A program made the position numbers and the translations under genes. A DNA stretch of 51,993 bases from an uncultured Collinsella sp. (lineage in GTDB: Bacteria > Actinomycetota > Coriobacteriia > Coriobacteriales > Coriobacteriaceae), in the NCBI GenBank assembly GCA_900551665.1, contig URWW01000008.1, forward strand, positions 1 to 51,993. Direction: 5' to 3'. Shown one piece after another: positions 18,932 through 27,093 of this stretch. The notes below the pieces were generated by a model. The model searched no databases. It was given only the letters and a program-made list of their open reading frames with translations, and was not told the origin of the DNA. Numbering within the stretch: position 1 is the stretch's first letter; the number at the start of each line of letters is the position of its first letter.

Positions 18932-18959
18932 TTGTCGTCCCTGCGTTCCGCTTTACAAT
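18932..18959 (+). promoter_or_regulatory. Promoter of the Trm9-like gene
   Basis: TTGTCG (18932-18937), a 16-base spacer and TACAAT (18954-18959). On the other strand TTGGGG, 17 bases, then TATACA lies directly before the Elp3 start, giving two back-to-back promoters. Confidence 0.5.
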
Positions 18960-18997
18960 AGCCGTACCGATATGACCGCATTTTTGCCGGGAGCCCC

Positions 18998-19828
18998 ATG
19001 GACCTCACCACTGCGCACGAACTCATCGAGCTCAACAACCGCTTTTACACCGAACACGCGGCATCATTCTCCGCAACGCGCAGCGCGCCGTGGGAGGGCT
19101 GGAATCATGCGGCCGAGCTCTTGACGCAGCTCCGTTGGCCTCGAGCGCACAGCGGCGGCGACCGCCATTCGCCGCTCGTCCTCGATCTCGCCTGCGGCAA
19201 CCTGCGCTTCGAACGGTTCCTCCTCAACGCCCTTCCCGACGTCGACCTCCGATTCCACGCGGTCGACGCCTGTGCCGACCTCGCGGAAGGCGCCTCCCAA
19301 ATCCCCGGCGCGGACTTTTACGAGATGGATGTTCTCGGGAGCCTTCTCGATGACTGGGCACGGCTCGGCACCCTTGGACACACCACCCCGAATCGCCGCC
19401 TTGCCGACGCCGGCATCCCCGAGTGCGACCTGGCCGTTTGCTTTGGTTTCATGCATCATGTCCCAGGGTTTGACATGAGGGCGTCCGTGCTCGACGCAAT
19501 CGTTGAGCGCACCGCGCTCGGCGGGGTTGCGATCATTTCATTTTGGCAGTTCATGCGCGATGAGAGACTGGCGCGCAAGGCCCTCGCAGCCGATTCCGCC
19601 GCCCGCGAGTCCGCGCAGAGCGGCACGTTCCCGCTCGACGAAAACGACCACTTCCTCGGCTGGCAATCCGACCCCTCCCCCTTGCGCTACTGCCATCATT
19701 TTGACGAATCGGAAATCGACGAGCTTGTAGCATCTGTGGGAACACACGCCCGCGAGGTCGCGCGCTACTCCGCGGACGGGGGCTCTGGTACCCTCAATCG
19801 GTACCTTATGCTCGAGCGAGTCGCATAA
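18998..19828 (+). CDS. Trm9/ALKBH8-like SAM-dependent methyltransferase, putative tRNA wobble-uridine methylase
   Basis: A 276-residue class I methyltransferase. The N-terminal FYTEHAASFSATRSAPWEGW (17-36) matches the opening block of the Trm9/ALKBH8 methyltransferases. SAM motif VLDLACGN is at 61-68, CFGFMHHVPGF about 149-159, GGVAIISFWQF (compare the family's GG-x-x-L-I-x-x-W) and RYCHHFDESEIDELV near 235 (compare RYYHxFxxGEL). Trm9 methylates the carboxymethyl group that Elp3 makes, giving mcm5U34. Being divergent from an Elp3 gene supports this job, though family-level similarity to other small methyltransferases cannot be ruled out by eye. GGGAG lies 4 nt before ATG. TrmB follows 49 bases later. 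Confidence 0.72.
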   Translation: MDLTTAHELIELNNRFYTEHAASFSATRSAPWEGWNHAAELLTQLRWPRAHSGGDRHSPLVLDLACGNLRFERFLLNALPDVDLRFHAVDACADLAEGASQIPGADFYEMDVLGSLLDDWARLGTLGHTTPNRRLADAGIPECDLAVCFGFMHHVPGFDMRASVLDAIVERTALGGVAIISFWQFMRDERLARKALAADSAARESAQSGTFPLDENDHFLGWQSDPSPLRYCHHFDESEIDELVASVGTHAREVARYSADGGSGTLNRYLMLERVA

Positions 19829-19877
19829 TCAACCCGCTCCGACCAGAAGAAGCCCCGATCCCATCCGAGAGGCCCTC

Positions 19878-20714
19878 ATGCACGCACGTATGCCCAAGAA
19901 CTTCGTCCTCGACCAGCGCATCGAACGCGCGTCCGACGCCATCGAGACCGGCGCTGCGGCGTACCGGGGCCGTTGGGCCGAAGCATGCTGCCCGCTCATC
20001 CCGGGCGGCGTCGAGCGCTTCGATCATGTGCATCTCGATTTGGGCTGCGGCAAGGGCGCTTATATCGCCGCCATGGCGCAGCGCCACCCCGACACCCTGT
20101 TCATCGGCATGGACAGCGAGCCCGTGTGCGTTGTGCACGCAGCCCAGCTCGTTCTCGACCTGGGCCTCAAAAACGCGCTGGTCATTCCCGGCGATGCCGC
20201 CAACCTCGCCGGAATCTTCGCACCCGGCGAGCTCTCGAGCATCTCCATCAACTTCCCCACGCCCCATCCCAAGCGCCGCCATGCGCGACTTCGCGTAACC
20301 ACGGCCGAACATCTCGACGGGTATCGCCCGCTCATCGCCGAGGGCGGCATGCTCACGCTTCGCACCGACAGTCTGCCGCTGTATGAGTATTCGTTGCCGC
20401 AGTTCAAAGCTATTGGATGGGAAGTGGTGTGCGCCACGCATGACGATCGCATCGCCCATCCCGAGCAGCCCATCACCGAGTACGAGCAGCGCCTCACCGA
20501 ACAGGGCGCGACTGTGCACGCGGTCTATGCGAGGCCCGCGAGCAAGCCTGCCACGCCCGAGCAGCTCCAATCCGCTCTCGATATGCCCCAAAGCCTCATC
20601 GACTACCTGCCCGAGGACCTTTTCGCCGAGGACTACATCCCCTACGGCATGAGCTACGCCGTCGACAACCTCCGCAATCGTCGCCAGCATCTCGCAGCGC
20701 GGCAAAATGCATAA
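19878..20714 (+). CDS. trmB: TrmB-like tRNA (guanine-46-N7)-methyltransferase
   Basis: A 278-residue protein, longer than the usual 210-240. SAM motif LDLGCGKG is at 53-60, and INFPTPHPKRRH at 124-135 stands where TrmB has (I/L)-x-F-x-DPWPKKRH. The family TEYEQ motif is present as ITEYEQRLTEQG near 205. TrmB makes m7G46 in the tRNA variable loop. The usual DPWPK is TPHPK here, so the Asp and Trp are missing; in known TrmB proteins this segment contributes to the active site, so activity or specificity may differ. The extra C-terminal 60 residues after TEYEQ are uncharacterised. It follows the Trm9-like gene and precedes the repeat element. Confidence 0.78.
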   Translation: MHARMPKNFVLDQRIERASDAIETGAAAYRGRWAEACCPLIPGGVERFDHVHLDLGCGKGAYIAAMAQRHPDTLFIGMDSEPVCVVHAAQLVLDLGLKNALVIPGDAANLAGIFAPGELSSISINFPTPHPKRRHARLRVTTAEHLDGYRPLIAEGGMLTLRTDSLPLYEYSLPQFKAIGWEVVCATHDDRIAHPEQPITEYEQRLTEQGATVHAVYARPASKPATPEQLQSALDMPQSLIDYLPEDLFAEDYIPYGMSYAVDNLRNRRQHLAARQNA

Positions 20715-20789
20715 AACCATTATCTATTAAGCTGCCGCCGCATATCTTTTTCTCGTTTGCCGCGTAATGGGCGTACGTTTTCCCGATGA

Positions 20790-20995
20790 TGGTCAAAATA
20801 CCCTGATTGTGCGGCGAAGCTGCACACGGCGCGCAACAAATGCCCAGGATTCAATCGGGCGACCGCGTTGGCAACGACCGCATTGAAACGGATTGACCGT
20901 CAGGCGGTATCAAAACCCCAGGATTTTTCTAGCAGTGGGGATATACATGCCTCCCGACGTGCCTTTCTCAGCGCACAATCAGGGTATTTTGACCA
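20790..20995. repeat. 206-bp palindrome-ended element, copy A
   Basis: Perfect 24-bp terminal inverted repeats at 20790-20813 and 20972-20995 (outer end TGGTCAAAATAC, inner end TTGTGCG). Inside, TGCCCAGGATT starts at offset 51 and CAAAACCCCAGGATT at offset 121, so CCCAGGATT recurs 74 bases apart. Copy B at 45802-46007 has the same length, ends and offsets but a largely different interior. TACGTTTT lies 8 bases outside the left end in both copies. No target-site duplication is visible. The gap 20715-21156 holds nothing else that was recognised; downstream of the element it contains only AT-rich leader to the helicase start. Confidence 0.85.
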
Positions 20996-21156
20996 CTTTG
21001 GTGATTTCATATATTTAGCGACCCCCTATCGCAGCCTGAACGGCTCGCTTTTACGCCCTAAACCACCATCGACCAGCGCGCAACGCTTCAAGCGCAAGTC
21101 CAACACGCCGCGTTCGGTCATAATAAGCACAGCAACATCGACGAAACGGAACGCAT

Positions 21157-23940
21157 ATGCCTGACGCGACCAACTCCACCGACCCCTTTGCCCACGGCTC
21201 CCTGGGCTCGCTCGCACCTAGCTGGTGGGAGCCGGAATCCGATGAAGGCGAACAGGCCTCGGAGCCCGAGCCCTGGCTGACGCCTGAAGAGGCATACGAG
21301 CGATTCATGGAATGGGTCTCCTCTCGCGGCATTGAGCCCTGGGAACACCAAGAAGATGCGCTGTTCTCCCTGGCCGCGGGCAGCAACGTGATCTTGGGCA
21401 CGCCCACGGGCTCGGGCAAGTCGCTCGTAGCGCTCGGCATGATGTTCATGGCCATGGCCAGCGGACAGCGCGCATACTACACGGCACCCATCAAGGCCCT
21501 CGTTTCCGAGAAGTTCTTCTACCTGGTCGACATCCTCGGCCGTGACAACGTGGGCATGATCACCGGCGACTCGCACATCAACACCGGCGCCCCCGTCATC
21601 TGCTGCACCGCCGAGATCCTTGCCAACCAAGCGCTGCGCGAGGGCGAAGACACCGATGTGGGCTGCGTCGCCATGGACGAATTCCACTTCTTCTCCGACC
21701 CCGACCGCGGGTGGGCCTGGCAGGTCCCGCTGCTCACGCTGCCCCACACGCAGTTCCTGCTCATGAGCGCCACCTTGGGCGACATGACCGCCATCGGCGA
21801 TACCCTCACCCGCACCACCGGCCGCGACCTGGAACTCATCGCCGACGCTCCGCGCCCGGTGCCCCTCTCCTACGAATACGTGAAAACCGCCCTGGAGGGG
21901 ACGGTCGAACTCGCACTTCGCCAAGGCGACTCACCGCTTTATATCGTGCACTTCTCCCAGGACGCGGCCCTGCAATCCGCCCGCGCACTGGCGAGCTACG
22001 GCGTTGCCAGCAAAGAGCAGCGCGAGGCGATCAAGGAGGCGATCAAGGGAGGGCGCTTCACCACGGCGTTCGGCAAAACGCTCAAGCACCTCATCTCGAG
22101 CGGCGTGGGCCTACACCACGCCGGCATGCTACCCCGCTACCGCCTGCTCGTCGAGAAGCTCGCCCAGCAGGGCCTTCTTCCCGTGATCTGCGGCACCGAC
22201 ACGCTCGGCGTGGGCATCAACGTGCCCATCCACACCGTCCTGCTCACCGGCCTTACAAAATTCGACGGCTACAAGCAGCGCCGCCTGCGCTCGCGCGAGT
22301 TCCACCAGATCGCCGGGCGCGCGGGCCGCTCGGGCTTTGACACCGAAGGCGTGGTCATCGCCGAGGCGCCGGAGTTCGAGATCGAGAACCACAAGGCCGA
22401 GCTCAAGGCCATGGGTGACCCCAAGAAGATGAAGAAGCTCAAGAAAAAGCGCCCGCCGGAGGGCTTTGTCACCTGGAACGAAGACACCTTCACCCGTCTG
22501 ATCGAGAGCGAGCCCGAGACCCTCAAGCCCCGTCTGCGCATCACGCACTCCATGGTGCTCGCGGAGGTCGAGCAGGGCGGCGACGCATGGGAGCGTGTGC
22601 TGGCGCTCATCGACGCGTCGCTTCAAACCCCCGAGGAAAAGGCCAAGCTGAAGGGCCGTGCCGCCGAGATCTTCGCCACGCTCATCGACGCTGGGGTCGT
22701 GGTCCGAGAGGCCTGCGGGGCGGACGCGGACGCCGATGACGGCAACGTCGATTCGATTCCTGCGGTCTCGCTCACCGAGGCTCCCGAGAACCTGGAGGAG
22801 CTCAGGGCACTCGACGCCGAGCGCGATAAGGAGGACGGCGCGAATGACGAGGTCAGCTGCGCGATCGTCGAGGAGGGCACCGCGACGGGCCACCCCCTCG
22901 ACGGGGCGGCGAACTACTTCCTCACGGTCGACCTGCCTGAGGACTTCGCCCTCGACCAGCCGCTCTCGCCGTTTTTGCTCGCGGCGCTCGAGCTGCTGGA
23001 TCCGGAGAGCCCCACGTACACCCTCGACCTCATTTCCATGGTCGAGGCGACGCTCGAGGACCCCAAGCAGATCCTGCGAGCGCAGGAACGTCGCGCACGC
23101 GATGCGGCGATGAACGCCATGAAGGCGGAGGGCGTCGACTTTGAGGAGCGCCTCGACCGCCTGCAGGACGTCACCTACCCCAAGCCGCTCGAGGAGATGC
23201 TCGACGTTGCGTTCGCCACGTACTGCGCGCAGGTCCCGTGGGCAAACGACTACGAGCTCAGCCCCAAGTCGGTCCTGCGCGACATGCTCGAGACCGGCTG
23301 CGACTTTAAGAGCTACATCGCGCAGTACAAGATCGCGCGCTGCGAGGGCATCCTGTTGCGCTACCTCACCGAGGCATATCGTTCGCTCGACCGCACCGTC
23401 CCTGTGGAGCGCCGCACCGAGGAGCTCGATGACATCGTGTCCTGGCTGGGACTTGTGGTGCGCTCGGTCGACTCGAGCCTTGTGGACGAATGGGCCAACG
23501 CGGGTATGGAGCCGGGTGCGGCACCCATCAAGCACGGCGACGAGGTGGTTGCCGATCGTCGCGGCATGACGCTCATGGTTCGCAACACCCTGTTCCAGCG
23601 CGTGCGACTGGCCGCCCTCGACCGCGCCGACGCCCTCGGCGACCTCGACGTCGACTGGGGCTTCGGCGAGAACCGTTGGGCACGCGTGCTCGATGCGTTC
23701 TACGAAGCACACGAGGACCTGCTCATCGACGCCGATGCGCGATCCGCCGCGTTCCTCGAAATCGACGAATCTGACGAGCAGACCGATCACGTCTGGCACG
23801 TGCACCAGGTATTCCACGATTCGGACGGCGACCACGACTTTGGCATCATGGCCGACGTCGACCTGGACGCCACGCAAGACGGCGACGGCATCGTCTTCAA
23901 GAACTACCGGGCCGGCGTGATCGAGGACCTCGTTCGCTAA
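21157..23940 (+). CDS. DUF3516 Ski2-like superfamily 2 helicase
   Basis: A 927-residue helicase. Motif I GTPTGSGKS is at 81-89, motif Ib CCTAEILANQ, DEFH at 174-177, LMSATLG about 205, GTDTLGVGINVP about 345 and HQIAGRAGRSGFDT about 385. The C-terminal 400 residues match the actinobacterial DUF3516 type. Ski2-like enzymes unwind RNA or DNA 3'-5'; the bacterial substrate of this branch is not known. A variable acidic stretch (about 525-590) interrupts the C-terminal half. The ATG lacks a good ribosome site. It lies downstream of the 206-bp element, and its own terminator follows. Confidence 0.9.
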   Translation: MPDATNSTDPFAHGSLGSLAPSWWEPESDEGEQASEPEPWLTPEEAYERFMEWVSSRGIEPWEHQEDALFSLAAGSNVILGTPTGSGKSLVALGMMFMAMASGQRAYYTAPIKALVSEKFFYLVDILGRDNVGMITGDSHINTGAPVICCTAEILANQALREGEDTDVGCVAMDEFHFFSDPDRGWAWQVPLLTLPHTQFLLMSATLGDMTAIGDTLTRTTGRDLELIADAPRPVPLSYEYVKTALEGTVELALRQGDSPLYIVHFSQDAALQSARALASYGVASKEQREAIKEAIKGGRFTTAFGKTLKHLISSGVGLHHAGMLPRYRLLVEKLAQQGLLPVICGTDTLGVGINVPIHTVLLTGLTKFDGYKQRRLRSREFHQIAGRAGRSGFDTEGVVIAEAPEFEIENHKAELKAMGDPKKMKKLKKKRPPEGFVTWNEDTFTRLIESEPETLKPRLRITHSMVLAEVEQGGDAWERVLALIDASLQTPEEKAKLKGRAAEIFATLIDAGVVVREACGADADADDGNVDSIPAVSLTEAPENLEELRALDAERDKEDGANDEVSCAIVEEGTATGHPLDGAANYFLTVDLPEDFALDQPLSPFLLAALELLDPESPTYTLDLISMVEATLEDPKQILRAQERRARDAAMNAMKAEGVDFEERLDRLQDVTYPKPLEEMLDVAFATYCAQVPWANDYELSPKSVLRDMLETGCDFKSYIAQYKIARCEGILLRYLTEAYRSLDRTVPVERRTEELDDIVSWLGLVVRSVDSSLVDEWANAGMEPGAAPIKHGDEVVADRRGMTLMVRNTLFQRVRLAALDRADALGDLDVDWGFGENRWARVLDAFYEAHEDLLIDADARSAAFLEIDESDEQTDHVWHVHQVFHDSDGDHDFGIMADVDLDATQDGDGIVFKNYRAGVIEDLVR

Positions 23941-23968
23941 CCCCTGTTCCTCCCATCGATTCTCCCGT

Positions 23969-24022
23969 GCATCGCCGGCCCGCTCTCATTGGGCCGGCGA
24001 TGCGCCGTATTAAGTCGTTTTT
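23969..24022 (+). terminator. Terminator-like hairpin after the DUF3516 helicase
   Basis: A perfect 13-bp stem GCATCGCCGGCCC with its complement (23991-24003) around a 9-nt loop. The T-run TTTTT comes only about 14 bases later (24018-24022). Confidence 0.65.
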
Positions 24023-24127
24023 AACCTCCCATTAAGCACCGTGACCAACCTGTCACGCAGGCGTCACGGGAACGCATGGGGCTCTCTTCATCATGGTTGG
24101 CATAGCAAGCATCCAAGGAGTTGAGCC

Positions 24128-24970
24128 ATGGGTATCTATGGGAGAAATGACGACCGGCGCCCTCTTAGGGAATTTGACGGACCCCTTGAGGGAGGCAGAT
24201 TCCGAGCCGATCACGGGACACGGCAACGACGTGCCGCCGCACCGCAGAGAACCGGCGCACCTCAACAAAAGCTCGCCGCGGCCAATCGAAGGCCCGGTAC
24301 GGCGCCGAGAGCACGGAGACCCAAATCGCGCAGGGGAAAGATGGCAATCATCGGCCTCGGAATCGTAATCGCCTTCGTTCTCGCAGCTCAATCGCTCATG
24401 CAACAGAATGTTGGAACGGGTCGAAGGAGCGCACCAACCCCAGAGGAAACCGCCCACTCGACACCGGCACACGCCTGGCGCAAGGGAGAGGTCCCGTTCC
24501 TGTACCAAATCGACCCCCAATGGTCCGACGAACCCTATGCGGGAGGAAGCATCCACGAGAACGGATGCGGCCCGACCTGCCTTTCCATGGTCTACATATC
24601 GCTCACGGGAAAGACCGACCTCGATCCCGTGGCAATGGCGCGTTTCAGCGAACAAAACGGCTTCACCGTCGACGGCATGACGGCATGGGCGCTTATGACG
24701 GACGGAGCGGCAATGCTCGGCCTTCGCAGTGCCGAACTCTCCGCAAGCGCCGATGCCGTCCGTGCCGAACTCGAGGCGGGGCGACCGATCATATGCAGCG
24801 TGCGACCCGGCGACTTTACCAGCACGGGGCACTTCATCGTGCTCGCAGGCCTGACCGATGACGGACAGGTCATGGTACGGGACCCGAACAGCGCCGCCAA
24901 CGGCGATCATCCTTGGGACCTCGACCGGATCCTTGGCCAGTGCGCGAATCTGTGGGCGTTCAGCGCCTAG
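24128..24970 (+). CDS. Membrane-anchored C39-like cysteine peptidase
   Basis: A 280-residue type II membrane protein. A 70-residue Arg-rich cytoplasmic tail leads to one hydrophobic helix (about 72-91), then an extracellular domain. The peptidase part has NGCGPTCLSM with catalytic Cys147, GHFIVLAGLTDDG (His about 235) and VRDPNS (Asp about 251), the Cys-His-Asp order of the C39-like/peptidase_C39_2 family. Substrate unknown; cell-wall or secreted-peptide processing are possibilities. AAGGAG lies 8 nt before ATG. The stop shares CTAG 24967-24970 with the convergent kinase gene. Upstream, CCGTGAC (24039-24045) and GTCACGG (24063-24069) form a possible operator. Confidence 0.82.
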   Translation: MGIYGRNDDRRPLREFDGPLEGGRFRADHGTRQRRAAAPQRTGAPQQKLAAANRRPGTAPRARRPKSRRGKMAIIGLGIVIAFVLAAQSLMQQNVGTGRRSAPTPEETAHSTPAHAWRKGEVPFLYQIDPQWSDEPYAGGSIHENGCGPTCLSMVYISLTGKTDLDPVAMARFSEQNGFTVDGMTAWALMTDGAAMLGLRSAELSASADAVRAELEAGRPIICSVRPGDFTSTGHFIVLAGLTDDGQVMVRDPNSAANGDHPWDLDRILGQCANLWAFSA

Positions 24971-26466
24971 ATGAGCCCCGCAACCATGCCGAACACCATG
25001 GGCACCAAGATTCCCACCAGGAATGCCGCAGCGGCGCACATCGTCTCCTTGCGACGATCGATGCCGGCGAGGCCCGGTATGTGCGCCCGTAAAAATCGCT
25101 TGTCGCTCAGCAGATAGGCCAATGCCCCAGGGGACACCATCCCCACGCCTGCATATTCGAGGACCCTGAACCATAGGGGAAGTTGGGCATCATGGGCATT
25201 GGGAGAGACGATGGCCATCACGGACCCAATAGCCAGCAAGGCGCACCCCGTTGCCAACAGCGCATTCCACACCGCCAAAGGCATTCGCAGCAGACGCTGA
25301 TGTTTCGTGGAGAGGGACTCGAGCATCGCCCACCCCTTGGACGCAATCGACCTTGAAGCGCGTTCCGTGCGCGACGAGGGAATCGCAGGCGAATCTGACC
25401 GGGCGTCAGCGCGGCCCATCTCCGCATGAACCGCGAGATGTTGGGCATCGGCGTTCCGGACGCGCTCGGGACCGACCGCGAAAGAGCCCTCACCGCCACG
25501 GAAGACCACCTGCCCACAGATCTCGGCACACAGCAGGGCGCCCTCCACGGCATCACCCAGCGCACGGGCGCTCGCATAACGGCCATCCGGATCAAAGGCG
25601 CAGGCACGACATATCACCTCGCCAAGACCACGAGATATCCCCGCGGCCTCGCAAGCCCTCGCATCGCACACATTGGGAGGATTCTCGCCGACGAGGCAGA
25701 AATACAGCACCTTACCCAACGCATACACGTCTGTTCGCTCATCGGTCTGGCCGAAGCCGAACTGCTCCGGCGGGGCATAGCAACGTGTGAGGAAATGCGT
25801 GGTGTCGCAACTCGCGCCATCACGCCACTGACGGGCGGCACCAAAGTCGATTATGACCGGTTTCCCCTCTCTCATGATCACGTTGCTCGGCTTGAGATCG
25901 CGGTGGATCAACGGAGGCTCAAACGCCCGATGCAGCAGTTCCACAGCGTCGCAGAGCCCGGGCATGATCAAGGCGGCAGTCGCCTGGCCAGCTCCGAGCG
26001 AGGCGACGAGCTCCATGATCGTGCTGCCCGCGACGTACTCCATGACCACAGTCAGCTCATCGCCTTGAACACCCAGCTCAATCAGCCGGGGAACGCAAGC
26101 GGGACATTTCCCTGTGCGCTGCGCATCCCATAGCGCGTGATACACGGCGCCCGCACCGACGACCATGTCGATGCGCTTCCGAATGTAGCGGCCAGGAACA
26201 CTTCCCCTGGGTTCGCCCTCGACCAGCTCGGTCGTCTCGAAATCCGATTGCTTGAGCAGTCGCTCCACGCGCCACGTGGTGGCCTGAGCTGAACGCGCGA
26301 CAAACGCGTCAAGCTCGCGCTGAAAAACGTCGTCAGACAAAACGCCCGCCTCGCTGGAGCCGCTCATCGCCGCACGCGCCCCTTCGGCCACCGACCCTCC
26401 ATCGCCAGAAGCAAAGGGCGCCCACTGCTCCGATATGTCACCCATGTGTTTCATGAGCAGCATCAT
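24967..26466 (-). CDS. Membrane-associated Ser/Thr protein kinase
   Basis: A 499-residue kinase. Catalytic HRDLKPSN is at 188-195, DFG at 207-209, and YAPPEQFGFGQTDERTDVYALG follows as the activation and APE regions. The ATP-binding lysine is probably in YIRKRID (about 94-100); no standard glycine-rich loop was seen before it. Three or four hydrophobic helices at the C-terminus (about 395-499) place it in the membrane, without PASTA repeats. The gene follows the small HTH gene by 18 bases and is probably its operon partner. The true start is uncertain: ATGs at 26466, 26463 and 26451 are all without a clear ribosome site. Substrates are unknown. Confidence 0.85.
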   Translation of the reverse strand: MMLLMKHMGDISEQWAPFASGDGGSVAEGARAAMSGSSEAGVLSDDVFQRELDAFVARSAQATTWRVERLLKQSDFETTELVEGEPRGSVPGRYIRKRIDMVVGAGAVYHALWDAQRTGKCPACVPRLIELGVQGDELTVVMEYVAGSTIMELVASLGAGQATAALIMPGLCDAVELLHRAFEPPLIHRDLKPSNVIMREGKPVIIDFGAARQWRDGASCDTTHFLTRCYAPPEQFGFGQTDERTDVYALGKVLYFCLVGENPPNVCDARACEAAGISRGLGEVICRACAFDPDGRYASARALGDAVEGALLCAEICGQVVFRGGEGSFAVGPERVRNADAQHLAVHAEMGRADARSDSPAIPSSRTERASRSIASKGWAMLESLSTKHQRLLRMPLAVWNALLATGCALLAIGSVMAIVSPNAHDAQLPLWFRVLEYAGVGMVSPGALAYLLSDKRFLRAHIPGLAGIDRRKETMCAAAAFLVGILVPMVFGMVAGLI

Positions 26467-26484
26467 AGCAGCCCGTACGGACGG

Positions 26485-26904
26485 TTAGCAGACGGTGCTC
26501 TCACCTAAGCGGTACAGCTCCTCGTTGACCTTTTGCAGCGAACAGCCCTGATCGATGCAGAAGATGATGATCGCATCGCGGCGGCACTTAGGGTCGAGCG
26601 AGCTCGCGCCCGCCGCCTTAAGCGCCCGATTCGTTTCGCGCAACGACAACGCCATGGCGAACGCGATCTGCAGCACCTTGTCGCGCGACGGGTTGCGTGC
26701 GCCCGTGAATATCTGGTATCCGAAGGTCTCGTTGAGGTCCGCCATACGCACCACGCGCGAACGCTTGAGCCCCTTCTTTTGAAGCATGTGCTCGAGAAAA
26801 TCCGGGAGCGTGGCAGCGGGAAAATCGTGCGATCCGATAAAGCCGTCGAGGCTCGGCGCCTCGAGCAGCTCCTGCAGCACTTCCTCGGTCAATCGCTCCG
26901 TCAT
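26485..26904 (-). CDS. Small HTH-like protein upstream of the kinase
   Basis: A 139-residue protein from ATG 26904, chosen because GGAGGG lies 4 nt upstream; a GTG 15 bases further up is possible. The middle (about 40-105) resembles a Cro/C1-type helix-turn-helix: SRVVRMADLNETFGYQIFTG and SRDKVLQIAFAMALSLRETN. Similar proteins sit beside Ser/Thr kinases in other Gram-positive genomes, where they may be the kinase target or the regulator of the pair; that is inference here. It has no membrane segment. Confidence 0.65.
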   Translation of the reverse strand: MTERLTEEVLQELLEAPSLDGFIGSHDFPAATLPDFLEHMLQKKGLKRSRVVRMADLNETFGYQIFTGARNPSRDKVLQIAFAMALSLRETNRALKAAGASSLDPKCRRDAIIIFCIDQGCSLQKVNEELYRLGESTVC

Positions 26905-26949
26905 GCGTCCCTCCACCACATTTTCCCGTCCTCATTGTAAATGCATTGC

Positions 26950-26985
26950 GGGCAAGGGGCGCACCCTTCGATGCGCCCCTTGCCC
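26950..26985 (-). terminator. Hairpin after the DUF4190-like gene
   Basis: A perfect 14-bp stem, GGGCAAGGGGCGCA and its complement, with an 8-nt loop. It lies beyond the minus-strand gene ending at 27094. The following T content is low, so termination may be weak. Confidence 0.55.
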
Positions 26986-27093
26986 GGCACGTCAGACCAT
27001 CGGGGCGGTCCGGCGAGCGGACCCCGCCGGGAATCAGCACACTCGAACTGTCCGCCCCTCGACATGGACCCGAGCGCCGCCCGCGCAACCTGC

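Noticed and set aside
20868..21164. Open frame across copy A and a matching frame across copy B (shared SAQSGYFDHF peptide)
   Set aside because: The shared residues are the inverted-repeat DNA read in frame; the rest of the proteins is unrelated and no ribosome site is present.
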